The notes under the pieces: generated by a model
What the model saw: only the letters and a program-made list of their open reading frames with translations
Database searches by the model: none
What the model was told of the DNA's origin: nothing
Translations under genes and position numbers: made by a program
Shown: positions 15,966 through 24,616 of the stretch, one piece after another
Numbering within the stretch: the stretch's first letter is position 1
How the letters are laid out: each line of letters starts with the position of its first letter
Assembly (NCBI GenBank): GCA_050122535.1
Contig: JASFIT010000013.1
Location: 1 to 24,940, forward strand
Reading direction: 5' to 3'
DNA from: JASFEQ01 sp050122535
GTDB taxonomy: Bacteria; Desulfobacterota; DSM-4660; Desulfatiglandales; HGW-15
DNA: 24,940 nucleotides

Positions 15966-17306
15966 ATGAAGTTTGTGATTATTGGCGGAGATGCGGCGGG
16001 CATGAGCGCTGCCAGCCGGGCAAAGAGGAAACAACCTGAGATCGAGATTACCGTCCTCGAACAAACCAGCGACGTCTCTTACAGTGCCTGAGGCATGCCC
16101 TATAATATCGCTGATCCCGGTCGGGACATAGATGATCTTGTGGTTAGAGAGGCCCATGTTTTCAGGGAGAAACAGGGCATAGACTTGAGAACCGAACATC
16201 GGGTTGAGGCTATCGACCCCGCAGCGAAAATTGTCAGGGGAAAAACACTAAAAGGCGAGGATTTTGAATTACCCTATGAAAAGCTCTTAATAGCAACAGG
16301 TGCCTCCCCCATGCTTCCGGATTTGCCAGGTTTTGACCTTCCCGCCGTCATGGCCCTGAAAACCCTGGAAGATGGCAGGAGAATAAAGCAGTTTATCCGT
16401 GAGCAAACTGTGAAAAAGGCCATCATCATTGGCATGGGTTATATTGCTTTAGAGATGTGTGAGGCCCTCCACGATAGGAATATTGGGGTGGAAATGGTCA
16501 AGCCCCGACCCGCTCTTCTCCCTTGGATGCATGAAACATTGGCTGACATGGTCAAAGAGGAGATTGAGTCAAACGGTATAAACATGCACCTGGGACACGA
16601 GATCAGAAAGATCGAAAAGAATAATGGGGGATTTAGGGTAATTTGTTCAGACCTTGAGCTGGAGGGCCAGTTGGTCCTTGTGGCCATTGGCGTCACCCCC
16701 AACAGTCAATTGGCGGAACAGGCAGGCCTAGAGCTTGGACCTAAAAAGGCAATTGCCGTGGACAAGGGCCTCCTCACGTCCGACCCGCACATCTATGCAG
16801 CAGGAGACTGTGCAGACGCCTTTCATGTGGTGACGGACCAAAGGACATGGATCCCCCTTGCTTTGAGGGCCAACAGGGCCGGCTGGGCGGTCGCTGATAA
16901 TGTAACGGGGAGAAAAGCAGGGCTTCAAGGGGTTGCTGGAACTGCCGTCTTCAAGGTTCTTGGCCTGGAGGTGGCGCGCACCGGAATGAGCGTGGTTGAA
17001 GCTGAGAAATTCGGATTTGAGCCGGTGGAAATAATGATCCAGAGCTCAAGCCGCGCCCACCGTCATCCTGGGGCATCCACCATTGGTGTGCAGATGGTGG
17101 CGGACAGCAAATCGGGACGTCTTTTAGGCGCTCAGCTGGTTGGAAGAGAGGGGGCTGCCCATCGGATCAATGCAGCGGCCGTTGCCTTGCACGCTAAGCT
17201 TAGTGTTGAAGAATTCAGCCAGTCCGATCTGGCCTATGCGCCACCCTTCGGCCCCACTTGGGATCCCCTTCTCACAGCCGCAAACCAGTTACTTAAAAAA
17301 CTTTAG
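15966..17306 (+). CDS. CoA-disulfide reductase / NADH oxidase family flavoprotein, selenocysteine at the active site (Sec42, internal TGA)
   Basis: This pyridine-nucleotide-disulfide oxidoreductase of the single-active-site-Cys type reduces CoA disulfide, O2, peroxide or polysulfide with NAD(P)H. The ATG at 15966 follows GGAGGAG. Codon 42 is TGA (16089-16091); reading through gives 446 residues, the normal length. The context is S-Y-S-A-U-G-M-P-Y, and in this family that position is the redox cysteine (S-x3-C-G-x-P-Y). Other marks are FAD loop I-I-G-G-D-A-A-G-M-S (5-14), second nucleotide loop I-I-G-M-G-Y-I-A-L-E (about 153-163), A-A-G-D-C-A-D-A, and the C-terminal dimer motif Y-A-P-P-F-G-P-T-W-D-P. 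There is no rhodanese domain. A SECIS-like hairpin follows. The substrate among CoA-disulfide, polysulfide, peroxide or oxygen cannot be fixed. It is transcribed divergently from the fad operon. Confidence 0.9.
16115..16126 (+). promoter_or_regulatory. Candidate bacterial SECIS in the CoA-disulfide reductase mRNA
   Basis: TCCC (16115-16118), loop GGTC (16119-16122) and GGGA (16123-16126) form a hairpin whose loop begins with G and contains GU, as in the fdhF loop AGGUCU. It is 27 nt after the TGA. A lower stem, UAUC (16106-16109) with GAUG (16131-16134), is possible across an internal loop. It has no clear bulged U and is less fdhF-like than the acyl-CoA dehydrogenase element. Hand-drawn fold. 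Confidence 0.5.
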
Positions 17307-17386
17307 ATGGGACGGATTAGTTTCAAACCCATGGAATGATTGGTGAGTCCCGCTAGCGAAACGTGATGCTGGATGCTGGTCTCTAA

Positions 17387-17429
17387 ATACTGGATAGAAA
17401 AAGAATTCTTCTTCCGTTTTATCCAGTAT
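17387..17429. terminator. Hairpin between convergent genes, possible bidirectional terminator
   Basis: ATACTGGATA (17387-17396) pairs perfectly with TATCCAGTAT (17420-17429), and AAGAA/TTCTT lies inside the loop. Around it are further CTGGAT/ATCCAG words (GCTGGATGCTGG, GGATCCAGGATC) typical of a dispersed repeat. It sits between the stop codons of the CoA-disulfide reductase gene and the convergent RND gene. No long T run, so terminator function is uncertain. Confidence 0.4.
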
Positions 17430-17520
17430 CCAGTATCTAGGATCCAGGATCGCTTCGCTTTAAGCAATGGGATATTCACTTCATACACCCGTTGGTCTTA
17501 GGCGAGGCTTCACTCGTTTT

Positions 17521-20500
17521 TCAAGAGGCAGGTTCTTCGATTTCCTCTCCTTTCGAGAAATAGTTTCTCCTGAGACCCACCAACTGACGAAGAGTTCCTC
17601 GCCACCCGTCAACAATGGCATAAGAGCAGGGGACAATGACCAGGGTAAGGACTGTCGAAACGATGAGGCCAAAAATGATAGAGATGGCCATGGGAGAGAG
17701 AAACTTGGCCTGACCCGAAGCAAAGAATCCCAGCGGGACCAAGGCCACCACTGTGGTGATTGTGGTTATGAGGATAGGACGAAGACGAATTTGTCCAGCA
17801 TAAACAATGGACTCGATGAGGGAATGCCCCCCCTTCCTTCTCTGATTGATAAAATCCACCAATATCAGGGAATCGTTGACCACCACCCCTCCCAGTGCAA
17901 CCATTCCCATCAGGGAAAGGAATCCAAGGTTTAAGCCCATGACGGCATGCCCCAGGACGACCCCGTTGGCCGCAAAGGGAATGGCCAACATGACCACCAG
18001 AGGTTGGATATAGGATTTGAATAGGGCCCCCAAGATCAAATAGATGAGAAGGATAGCCACACCGAAACTTTTCATAAGATCCATGACAGACTGCTCAATC
18101 TCCTGCCTCTTCCCTCTGAATTCCAATTTGTAGCCCGGGAAACCACTTCCCAGATCCTGGAATTGTCTTTGGACCCGACGCGTGATCTCAAGGGTATTTC
18201 CCTCTTTTTCATCCACGTCTCCCAGGACCGTAATTGTGCGCTTCTCGTCTGAGCGCACAATCTTGGTATATCCTTTCCCTTCCTGTACATCCGCCACTTC
18301 CCTGAAGTAGACCTTCTCCCCAGAGGGCGTGGTCAAAACCAGACCTTCAACACTCGATGGGCGAACCCGGTAGGCTTCAGGATATTTCACCATGATGGGG
18401 ATATCCTCGTCAGAGCGAAGGATCTTGGAGGACTCTGCTCCGTAAAAGCTATTTTTCACCTGCATGGCAATGGATCTCACGTCCAACCCCAGACTCTTGG
18501 CTTCGGGTCGGGCCACAATAAGAAGCTCCTTTTTGCCAGGCAAGAAGTCGTCCCTTATGTCCTTTGCCCCAGGAATGATGGAGAGGTATTCCTTAATCTG
18601 TTCCGCTATCTGCTGAAGGACCTCGAGGTTTTCGCCCACGATCCGAATTTCGATGGCCGGGCCCCCAGGGCCTGCCTGTGGCGTGAGGTACTGGATTTTG
18701 GTGGCCCCAGGTACCCGCTCGGTCAATTTGCGTAGTGCCTTTATGATTTCGTTGCTTGAGCGCTTACGCTTGTGGGCCTCTGTGAGTTCCACGATAATCT
18801 GACCACCATTGGAACCCCTTACAATACGATTCACATCCAGAAAGATGAGCCCCACATTGGTGGCCAGTGATTCCAGTTCCTCTGGTGGCAGATTTTCCAT
18901 GATCAGCTTCTCTATGCGTGCAACCACATCTCGGGTATCCTCCAATTTCGACGTCACGGGCGTCTCCACGTTGATAAAGAATTGTGTGGACTCAAATTCG
19001 TGAAACAGGACAAATGGGACCCGTGTGGCAGCAAAGGTAACTATCAAGGCCGTGATTCCGAAGCTTGCCATGAGGCTGACATATTTCCATTTCAGACAAA
19101 GACGAAGGAATCGTGTGTAAACCTTTTTGATCCTATTTAACCATATTTCTGAGCGATTTCTGGACGGATCGTGAACGCGCCTCGGGGACCAATCTGCCAG
19201 GTGGGAAGGCAATATAACGAGGGCCTCCACGAGGGACGCCAGTAGGGCAAACGTGACCACCATCGGGAGCACAGAAAGGAATTTCCCCATGGTTCCACCA
19301 ATGAGCAACATGGGAAGGAAGGCGGCGATGGTGGTGAGGATGGTGGCCACCACGGGAGCCATCACCTGGTTTGTGCCCTTCACAGCCGCTTCTTCTGGGG
19401 ACAGGCCTGATTCCATGTACCGATAGGTGTTTTCTGAGACAACAATGGCATCATCCACAATGATCCCGAGCACAAGAATGAGACTGAACATGGACATCAT
19501 GTTCAGAGATATGTCAAAAGACTGCATAAGAATCAGGGCACCTGCGAAGGATACCGGAATGCCCAGGGCTGTCATTGCAGAGACGCGAACGTTGAAAAAT
19601 ATACCCAGAATAATGAGCACCAGTGCAAATCCCGCAATCCCGTTTCTTATGAGCGTGTTTAGGCGGTTCGTGATATAGACCGAAAAGTCGTTGAATACAT
19701 CCAGATGTACCCCTGGCGGAAGCCTCTTCTCATATTCTGCAACGAGTTTTCTCACTGCTTTAGATATGGCAATGGAATCGCCCTTTTTCTCCTTGCTTAT
19801 GGCAAGATTCATGGCTGGCTGGCCGTTAAAACGACCAAAGGTCACAGGCTCTTCAAACACATCCCGAATCCGTGCCACCTGAGAAAGGGTCAACAGATTT
19901 CCGTCAGGATCAGAACGGACAATGACATTCTCCAGTTGGCGGGCCTCTAGGATTTCTCCCACCGTGCGCACGAGGAATTCCCCCTGATCGGACTTTATGG
20001 TTCCCGCCGGAAGATTGAGATTTCTCGCCTCCAAGGCCGCCTGGATGTCCCTGAGACTCAGTTGGTACTGTTCCAATCTTCTGGGATCCACTTCCACCCA
20101 GACTTCCCGGTCTCTGGCCCCAGAGATGTAAATGGAAGCCACTCCCGGAATGGCCCGCAATTCTTCTCGAACCTCCTCAGCCAGTTCCTTCATGCTCAGC
20201 TCGGGAAGCGCGCCATACAGGGAGACCGTGATCACGGGGAACGCGTTCTTCACTTCCGCCACCACGGAATCCTCCGCATCATCAGGGATGTCTTCCGTTC
20301 TTTCTATGGCCGAGGAAATGTCGTTGAGTGAGCGATCTAAATCGGCACCGCTCCTCAGTTCTATGGTTATCAGGGAAAGGCCTTCCTGCGATTCAGAATA
20401 GATGTTGTCCACCCCGTCAATATCAGCAATCTCGTCCTCGATTTTGATGGTGATGAGTTTTTCCACCTCTTGAGGAGATGCCGCTGGGTAGGCCGTGGTT

Positions 20501-20634
20501 ATGGAAATGGAATCGAGAGAGAACTCAGGAAAGATCTCACGGTTGATCGTAAAGTAGATAAAAACCCCTGCAACCAAAATAACCATCATCAGGAGGTTGA
20601 CGAAAACAGCGTTGCGGACAAAAAAACGGATCAT
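17521..20634 (-). CDS. RND efflux pump, inner-membrane transporter (HAE1/AcrB-type)
   Basis: This 1037-residue protein uses the proton gradient to export hydrophobic or amphiphilic compounds through a tripartite complex. It has an N-terminal membrane helix (about 8-30), two large periplasmic loops (about 31-330 and 560-860) and two six-helix bundles. The helix-4 proton-relay motif is G-I-I-V-D-D-A-I-V-V with Asp394 and Asp395. Y-P-A-A-S-P-Q-E-V-E near residue 50 is a standard family block. Full length, stop TGA. It starts 20 bp after the membrane-fusion gene and is the last gene of tetR-MFP-RND. The substrate is unknown. No outer-membrane channel gene is in the window. Confidence 0.93.
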   Translation of the reverse strand: MIRFFVRNAVFVNLLMMVILVAGVFIYFTINREIFPEFSLDSISITTAYPAASPQEVEKLITIKIEDEIADIDGVDNIYSESQEGLSLITIELRSGADLDRSLNDISSAIERTEDIPDDAEDSVVAEVKNAFPVITVSLYGALPELSMKELAEEVREELRAIPGVASIYISGARDREVWVEVDPRRLEQYQLSLRDIQAALEARNLNLPAGTIKSDQGEFLVRTVGEILEARQLENVIVRSDPDGNLLTLSQVARIRDVFEEPVTFGRFNGQPAMNLAISKEKKGDSIAISKAVRKLVAEYEKRLPPGVHLDVFNDFSVYITNRLNTLIRNGIAGFALVLIILGIFFNVRVSAMTALGIPVSFAGALILMQSFDISLNMMSMFSLILVLGIIVDDAIVVSENTYRYMESGLSPEEAAVKGTNQVMAPVVATILTTIAAFLPMLLIGGTMGKFLSVLPMVVTFALLASLVEALVILPSHLADWSPRRVHDPSRNRSEIWLNRIKKVYTRFLRLCLKWKYVSLMASFGITALIVTFAATRVPFVLFHEFESTQFFINVETPVTSKLEDTRDVVARIEKLIMENLPPEELESLATNVGLIFLDVNRIVRGSNGGQIIVELTEAHKRKRSSNEIIKALRKLTERVPGATKIQYLTPQAGPGGPAIEIRIVGENLEVLQQIAEQIKEYLSIIPGAKDIRDDFLPGKKELLIVARPEAKSLGLDVRSIAMQVKNSFYGAESSKILRSDEDIPIMVKYPEAYRVRPSSVEGLVLTTPSGEKVYFREVADVQEGKGYTKIVRSDEKRTITVLGDVDEKEGNTLEITRRVQRQFQDLGSGFPGYKLEFRGKRQEIEQSVMDLMKSFGVAILLIYLILGALFKSYIQPLVVMLAIPFAANGVVLGHAVMGLNLGFLSLMGMVALGGVVVNDSLILVDFINQRRKGGHSLIESIVYAGQIRLRPILITTITTVVALVPLGFFASGQAKFLSPMAISIIFGLIVSTVLTLVIVPCSYAIVDGWRGTLRQLVGLRRNYFSKGEEIEEPAS

Positions 20635-20654
20635 GGTCTTGCCTTGAGGCCTCT

Positions 20655-21950
20655 CTATTTATCGGCTTGCTGGTTTGGATTTGAAGCGGGTTCAGGACCT
20701 TGCTTCTCCCAATGGATAAACGCTCCATCATTTAGAAGCTCTTGGCCCCTGACAATAAGGGACTCGCCCATTTTGACACCTGAGAGGATGAGGGCCTCCT
20801 CGGGTCCAAGCTCTCCAACGACCACATCCCGTCTCCGTGCTTGACCCTTTGACATGTCCGCCACGTATAGATAGGGACCTTTTTCGTCTTCCAGGAGTGC
20901 ATCGCGGGGAACCATCAAGGCCTTATCAAATTTCTGAAGAGGAATCTGGACTCTCGAAAACATTCCAGGCATAAGCATGGGCTCCATTCTGTTTTTGACG
21001 TGGACTTCCACAGAAAAGGTCCGATTTTTGGGGTCTGCCTCCGGGTGGATGTAAACCACTTGGCCCATGAATCCCATTTCGGGATACGCCCTCGTGGTGA
21101 TCTGGACATTAACGCCCTGCTTCACGCGAGAAATCTCATGGGACGGGATTCGTGCGATGACCTTCACCGTGGAGACATCCAAGACCGTGAAAAGCTTTTG
21201 ATTCGGTGAGACTTGATCACCCACTTCCACGTAACGCTCGCCGATGACGCCGTCAAAAGGGGCCCGAATGAAGGTGTCTGACAGGTCTTCCTTAAGCCTC
21301 TTGATTTCAGCTTGAGCAGAGGCAATGTCTGCCTGAACGGACTGGATCCGGGACTCCCGTTTTCGGAGTTCACTTCGGGCATTCTCCAACTCGGATCGCT
21401 GAAGCTCCAGCTGGCTTTCAGCAATTTCAAGCGCCTGTTTCGCAATAAGCTTTCCCTCGTGCAAGACCTTTTTGCGACCGTAATCCGACTTGGCAAGTTG
21501 GAATCTCTGTTTGGCGATGTTGAAAAGGGCCGCTCGCTTTTCATTCTCGCTGCGTTCAATCTTCAGCAGCGCTTTGAATTTATTAAGGGACGCCTCTGCC
21601 TTTTCCAGGGCTATCTTATAACGCGTCTCCTCTATACGGCCCAGCACCTCTCCTTTGGACACGGACCTTCCAGGTTCTGCATCGGGCGAGATTCGGTCTA
21701 TTGGCCCAGCGATCCTGGCACTCACCTTACCTTTTTTAAGGGGTGATACCGTGGCATAAGCCTCCGCCGTCTTGGTAAATGCCCGCGGGATAAGCTCTTG
21801 AAGCACCACCGCGACCCGGCGTGGCGGCTCTTTGATCCTGGCTGTGCTCTCTTTGCCCGTCTTTATCAGGACAAGGATTCCTGCACCGGTCAAAATGAGG
21901 ATCAAAAAAATAAGGCTTACCGAAATCCATAATCGTCTACTGTGGCCCAT
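20655..21950 (-). CDS. Membrane-fusion (periplasmic adaptor) protein of RND pump
   Basis: This adaptor of about 431 residues links the RND pump to an outer-membrane channel. It has one N-terminal membrane anchor (I-S-V-S-L-I-F-L-I-L-I-L), then a lipoyl half-motif, a long alpha-helical hairpin (about 110-230, rich in E, K, L, A, Q and R) and I-R-A-P-F-D-G-V-I-G-E-R, the second lipoyl strand typical of HlyD/AcrA adaptors. Beta-barrel and membrane-proximal domains follow, with M-L-M-P-G-M-F-S-R-V. I prefer the ATG at 21950, which has AAAGGTG a few nt upstream; a GTG at 21959 would add three residues. It ends 20 bp before the RND gene. Confidence 0.9.
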   Translation of the reverse strand: MGHSRRLWISVSLIFLILILTGAGILVLIKTGKESTARIKEPPRRVAVVLQELIPRAFTKTAEAYATVSPLKKGKVSARIAGPIDRISPDAEPGRSVSKGEVLGRIEETRYKIALEKAEASLNKFKALLKIERSENEKRAALFNIAKQRFQLAKSDYGRKKVLHEGKLIAKQALEIAESQLELQRSELENARSELRKRESRIQSVQADIASAQAEIKRLKEDLSDTFIRAPFDGVIGERYVEVGDQVSPNQKLFTVLDVSTVKVIARIPSHEISRVKQGVNVQITTRAYPEMGFMGQVVYIHPEADPKNRTFSVEVHVKNRMEPMLMPGMFSRVQIPLQKFDKALMVPRDALLEDEKGPYLYVADMSKGQARRRDVVVGELGPEEALILSGVKMGESLIVRGQELLNDGAFIHWEKQGPEPASNPNQQADK

Positions 21951-22031
21951 AAAAAACACCTTTCGTCATCGTGTCCTTCTCTTATCTAATCGCCGTTTTG
22001 CCTCTGGTTAATCTGCCTTCCCTCTGGTTTC

Positions 22032-22613
22032 CTATTCCTTAGGTTGAGTGGGCCGAGGCAGAAGTCCGAACCAAAAAAAATCCTTTAATTCACGGTTAAA
22101 CTCTATATAGCTGGGATACATCTTAATTAATTTCTCATCGCGTGCCAGTTCGTGCATTTTATCAATGACCGCTGCAATGAATTCCGGACGGATTTCCGGC
22201 CGGATATCCCCTTTCTTCTGGGCATCGACAATAAACTTCAGGAAACGCTCTACAACCTTGCTTTGTTCAGGATCTATCGGAAGGACCTCTTCAATGAACT
22301 CCGTACTCATCTTTGAGATCAACTCCGTTCTCCACTTAAACATCATTTCGATCTTTTCCGGGAAAGGGATATCCAATGCATTGATCTCATCCAGTTTCTC
22401 AAAACCCTCCTCGATCCATTTGTTCCAGATATGCTCTACAAGGTCTGTCTTATTGGAAAAATACTTGTAGAACGTCATTTTGCTCACACCCGCCTTTTGA
22501 CAGATCTCCTCCACGGTGATCCGTTTTATGCCGTGGCGGGTAAAAAGTCTCTCTGCGGTCTCCATGAGCTGTCCGTGCTTCCTGGAGTTTATGTGATTGG
22601 ATTTGCTGGCCAT
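22032..22613 (-). CDS. TetR-family repressor of the efflux operon
   Basis: This 193-residue regulator has the TetR helix-turn-helix at about 15-62: A-E-R-L-F-T-R-H-G-I, then V-E-E-I-C-Q-K-A-G-V-S-K-M-T-F-Y-K-Y-F-S-N-K. The C-terminal part is an all-helical ligand domain without a recognisable specificity motif. It is the first gene of the tetR-MFP-RND unit (81-bp gap to the adaptor), with a good GGGAGG ribosome site. A consensus-like promoter and TTACGA/TCGTAA palindromes lie immediately upstream, so it probably represses its own operon until a pump substrate binds. It should not be assumed to be the FadR of the fad operon. Confidence 0.9.
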   Translation of the reverse strand: MASKSNHINSRKHGQLMETAERLFTRHGIKRITVEEICQKAGVSKMTFYKYFSNKTDLVEHIWNKWIEEGFEKLDEINALDIPFPEKIEMMFKWRTELISKMSTEFIEEVLPIDPEQSKVVERFLKFIVDAQKKGDIRPEIRPEFIAAVIDKMHELARDEKLIKMYPSYIEFNRELKDFFWFGLLPRPTQPKE

Positions 22614-22674
22614 TTAACCTCCCTTCCAGCCAAAATGTATACGAAAGAGGGATTATCAAACATATATCGTAAAT

Positions 22675-22703
22675 ATATTGCGCATTAGTAAGCAGTTTGT
22701 CAA
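22675..22703 (-). promoter_or_regulatory. Promoter of the tetR-efflux operon
   Basis: On the minus strand, a perfect TTGACA (22703-22698) is followed after exactly 17 nt by CAATAT (22680-22675). The tetR ATG is about 60 nt downstream. TTACGA/TCGTAA half-sites flank it on both sides. Confidence 0.65.
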
Positions 22704-22711
22704 GAGAAAAA

Positions 22712-22745
22712 TTACGATTTTTGTATTTAGTTACGAAAATCGTAA
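22712..22745. promoter_or_regulatory. TetR operator candidates, TTACGA/TCGTAA palindromes
   Basis: TTACGA-AAA-TCGTAA at 22731-22745 is a perfect 15-bp palindrome. TTACGATTTT (22712-22721) is the exact complement of AAAATCGTAA (22736-22745), so three half-sites lie in 34 bp just upstream of the -35. A fourth, TCGTAA at 22667-22672, lies just after the -10, with ATACGA at 22639-22644 nearer the gene. Clustering of one half-site around one promoter supports autoregulation. Confidence 0.65.
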
Positions 22746-22755
22746 ATGCCTTATT

Positions 22756-23832
22756 CTAGGCATTTTCCAGTGGGAGGGCCTCTATCACTTTTCGATCTGC
22801 CCTTGAAAAGGGGAAATCGTCTAACCTGTCGGTCCTGACCCATTGGTACTCGTCGCAACCGATGGCGCGGGGCTTGCCGTTTCGCCTTTCACACTGGAAT
22901 GCATGGAGAGTGATCCGAAAGTGGGTATAGGCGTGGTCGACGGACGTAAGGGCCTCTCTCACCTTAATTCCTATTCCCAACTCCTCGCGCACACGCTTGC
23001 GTAGGCCCTGTTGAAGGGACTCATCTGGTCCTCTCACGCCTCCAGGAAACTTCCACAGACCGCCAAGGAGACCTTGATCGGGCCTCCGCACAATGAGCAA
23101 ACGCCCTCGCTTATCCCTAATAAAGGCGGCCGTCATGTCTTTGTGGGGGAGAGGTTTTCTTTCCCTCATGATCGGTAATGCTTCCTGCAATCCCTTTTGA
23201 AAAGCGAGGCAGAGATCCCCCACGGGACAGGTTTTACATAGCGGGCTCCGAGGCCTGCAGATAGTAGCCCCAAGTTCCATGATCCCGTGGTTGAAGCTGG
23301 CAGGGTCTTCAGACGGGATGATTTTGGTCGCCAACGCATGAATCTCTCTTTGCGTATTGCTTTGATCGATGGGCTTCTGGATAGCAAACAAACGGCACAG
23401 GACCCGTCGTGCATTGCCATCCACCGTCGGGAATCTCTTATCAAAGGCGAAACTCAGGATGGCAGAGGCGGTATAGGTTCCGATACCTGGCAAACGAATG
23501 AGTTCATTCCAGGTGTTGGGAATCTCACCGCCCATTCGTTCCACAATCTCCCGAGCTGCAGCATGCAAATGGCGCGCTCGGGCGTAATAGCCCATATTCT
23601 CCCACGCTTTCAGCACCTCTTGAAGCGATGCCTTTGCCAATGTCTCAATGGTGGGGAATTGCTTCAGAAAGCGCTCGTAGTATGGAATCACTGTGTCCAC
23701 CTGCGTCTGTTGGAGCATGACTTCTGAGACCCATATGAAGTAAGGACTCCTCGTGTTACGCCAGGGAAGGTCGCGCTTGCCGCGGGCATACCAAGAAAGA
23801 ATACGATCGGCAATTTGTTCTAATTCAGTCAT
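22756..23832 (-). CDS. mutY: A/G-specific adenine glycosylase MutY
   Basis: This 358-residue DNA repair enzyme removes adenine mispaired with 8-oxoguanine. Catalytic Glu37 is in S-E-V-M-L-Q-Q-T-Q, the helix-hairpin-helix is L-P-G-I-G-T-Y-T-A (114-122) and catalytic Asp138 is in V-D-G-N-A. The 4Fe-4S ligands Cys192, Cys199, Cys202 and Cys208 fall at the same positions as in E. coli MutY. The C-terminal Nudix-like domain (about 235-350) has W-K-F-P-G-G and G-x5-E, but K-R replaces the hydrolase R-E, as expected for an 8-oxoG-sensing rather than a hydrolytic domain. The stop lies 11 bp beyond the TetR operator palindrome. The ribosome site is weak. Confidence 0.95.
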   Translation of the reverse strand: MTELEQIADRILSWYARGKRDLPWRNTRSPYFIWVSEVMLQQTQVDTVIPYYERFLKQFPTIETLAKASLQEVLKAWENMGYYARARHLHAAAREIVERMGGEIPNTWNELIRLPGIGTYTASAILSFAFDKRFPTVDGNARRVLCRLFAIQKPIDQSNTQREIHALATKIIPSEDPASFNHGIMELGATICRPRSPLCKTCPVGDLCLAFQKGLQEALPIMRERKPLPHKDMTAAFIRDKRGRLLIVRRPDQGLLGGLWKFPGGVRGPDESLQQGLRKRVREELGIGIKVREALTSVDHAYTHFRITLHAFQCERRNGKPRAIGCDEYQWVRTDRLDDFPFSRADRKVIEALPLENA

Positions 23833-24076
23833 GGCGAAGTCTTAGTCTCACGCAAAGAAGATCTTTCAAAAGCATATGTTCCTTGCCAAATAAAAAGTGA
23901 CTATATTCCTATAATAAAAAAACACGGAAGAAAAAATAAATTTACAAAAAAGAGTTTCTTAAAGAAAAGGTTGGGCATGGGATTTATAGGACAGCGTTCA
24001 GGAACTTGTGATATGGCAAAAAAACTTGTATACCCAAAAAAAGAGCCTTAAGTTCCCAATAGGGTATTAGAGATTA

Positions 24077-24616
24077 ATGAAACAAAGAATTTACACCGCA
24101 CTAATCGGTGCATTTTTTGCCCTCATGACTGCTAAGTGTGCACCGGTCATTTCAAAAGATATTAGGGATCAAGTGGCGCAGGATCTCAGTTTCAAGGAGG
24201 TTCTGCAAGACCCCGAGGCATACAGCGGAGAACTGGTCGTTTGGGGCGGTGTGATCATTAAGGCTGAGAACCAGAAAGAAGGGACTTTGATAGAGGTCCT
24301 GCAAAAACCCACGGATAGGGACGGAAGGCCAAAGGCCGTTGATCAATCTGACGGTCGTTTCTTGGCCCTCTACGATGGTTTTCTGGATGTGGCCATATAT
24401 GCACGCGATAGGGAAGTAACTATAGCCGGTGAGATCAAGGAAAAGCGGGTTCTGCCATTGGGCGATATCCGGTATGCCTACCCTCTTATCCTGGTCAAAC
24501 AATTACACCTCTGGCCGGGGGAAAGGAAAGAGCGACCTTATCCATATCCCTATCCGCGCCCTTATGGGCCTTACCCATGGTGGTGGTATCACCCGTTCCC
24601 CTACAGATACTGGTAA
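24077..24616 (+). CDS. Slp-family outer-membrane lipoprotein with Pro/Tyr/Trp-rich tail
   Basis: This 179-residue protein has a positively charged start, a hydrophobic stretch and a lipobox-like L-M-T-A-K-C with Cys21; Lys just before the Cys is unusual for signal peptidase II. The body (about 35-150) resembles the Slp family: F-K-E-V-L-Q-D-P-E-A-Y-S-G-E-L-V-V-W-G-G-V-I-I. The family's function is poorly known; it is linked to starvation and the outer membrane. The last 26 residues are almost only P, Y, W, H, R, G and F, with PYPYPYPRPYGPYP followed by three Trp. A weak purine-rich stretch (AGAGA) precedes the ATG. It is a single-gene unit. Confidence 0.8.
   Translation: MKQRIYTALIGAFFALMTAKCAPVISKDIRDQVAQDLSFKEVLQDPEAYSGELVVWGGVIIKAENQKEGTLIEVLQKPTDRDGRPKAVDQSDGRFLALYDGFLDVAIYARDREVTIAGEIKEKRVLPLGDIRYAYPLILVKQLHLWPGERKERPYPYPYPRPYGPYPWWWYHPFPYRYW

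Noticed and set aside
8946..17306. General reassignment of TGA to an amino acid in this organism
   Set aside because: TGA ends the flavoprotein, QueG, ATPase, EF-G and RND genes at normal protein lengths, while only two genes have it internally, each with a SECIS-like hairpin. Recoding is local.
16095..17306. CoA-disulfide reductase starting at the ATG 16095
   Set aside because: It would lose the FAD-binding loop and active-site residue, both encoded in frame just upstream behind a strong GGAGGAG ribosome site.
22032..22613. The TetR protein as the FadR of the fad operon
   Set aside because: It is the first gene of an efflux operon with its own, different palindromes (TTACGA/TCGTAA); the fad operator half-site TGAATGA does not occur there.
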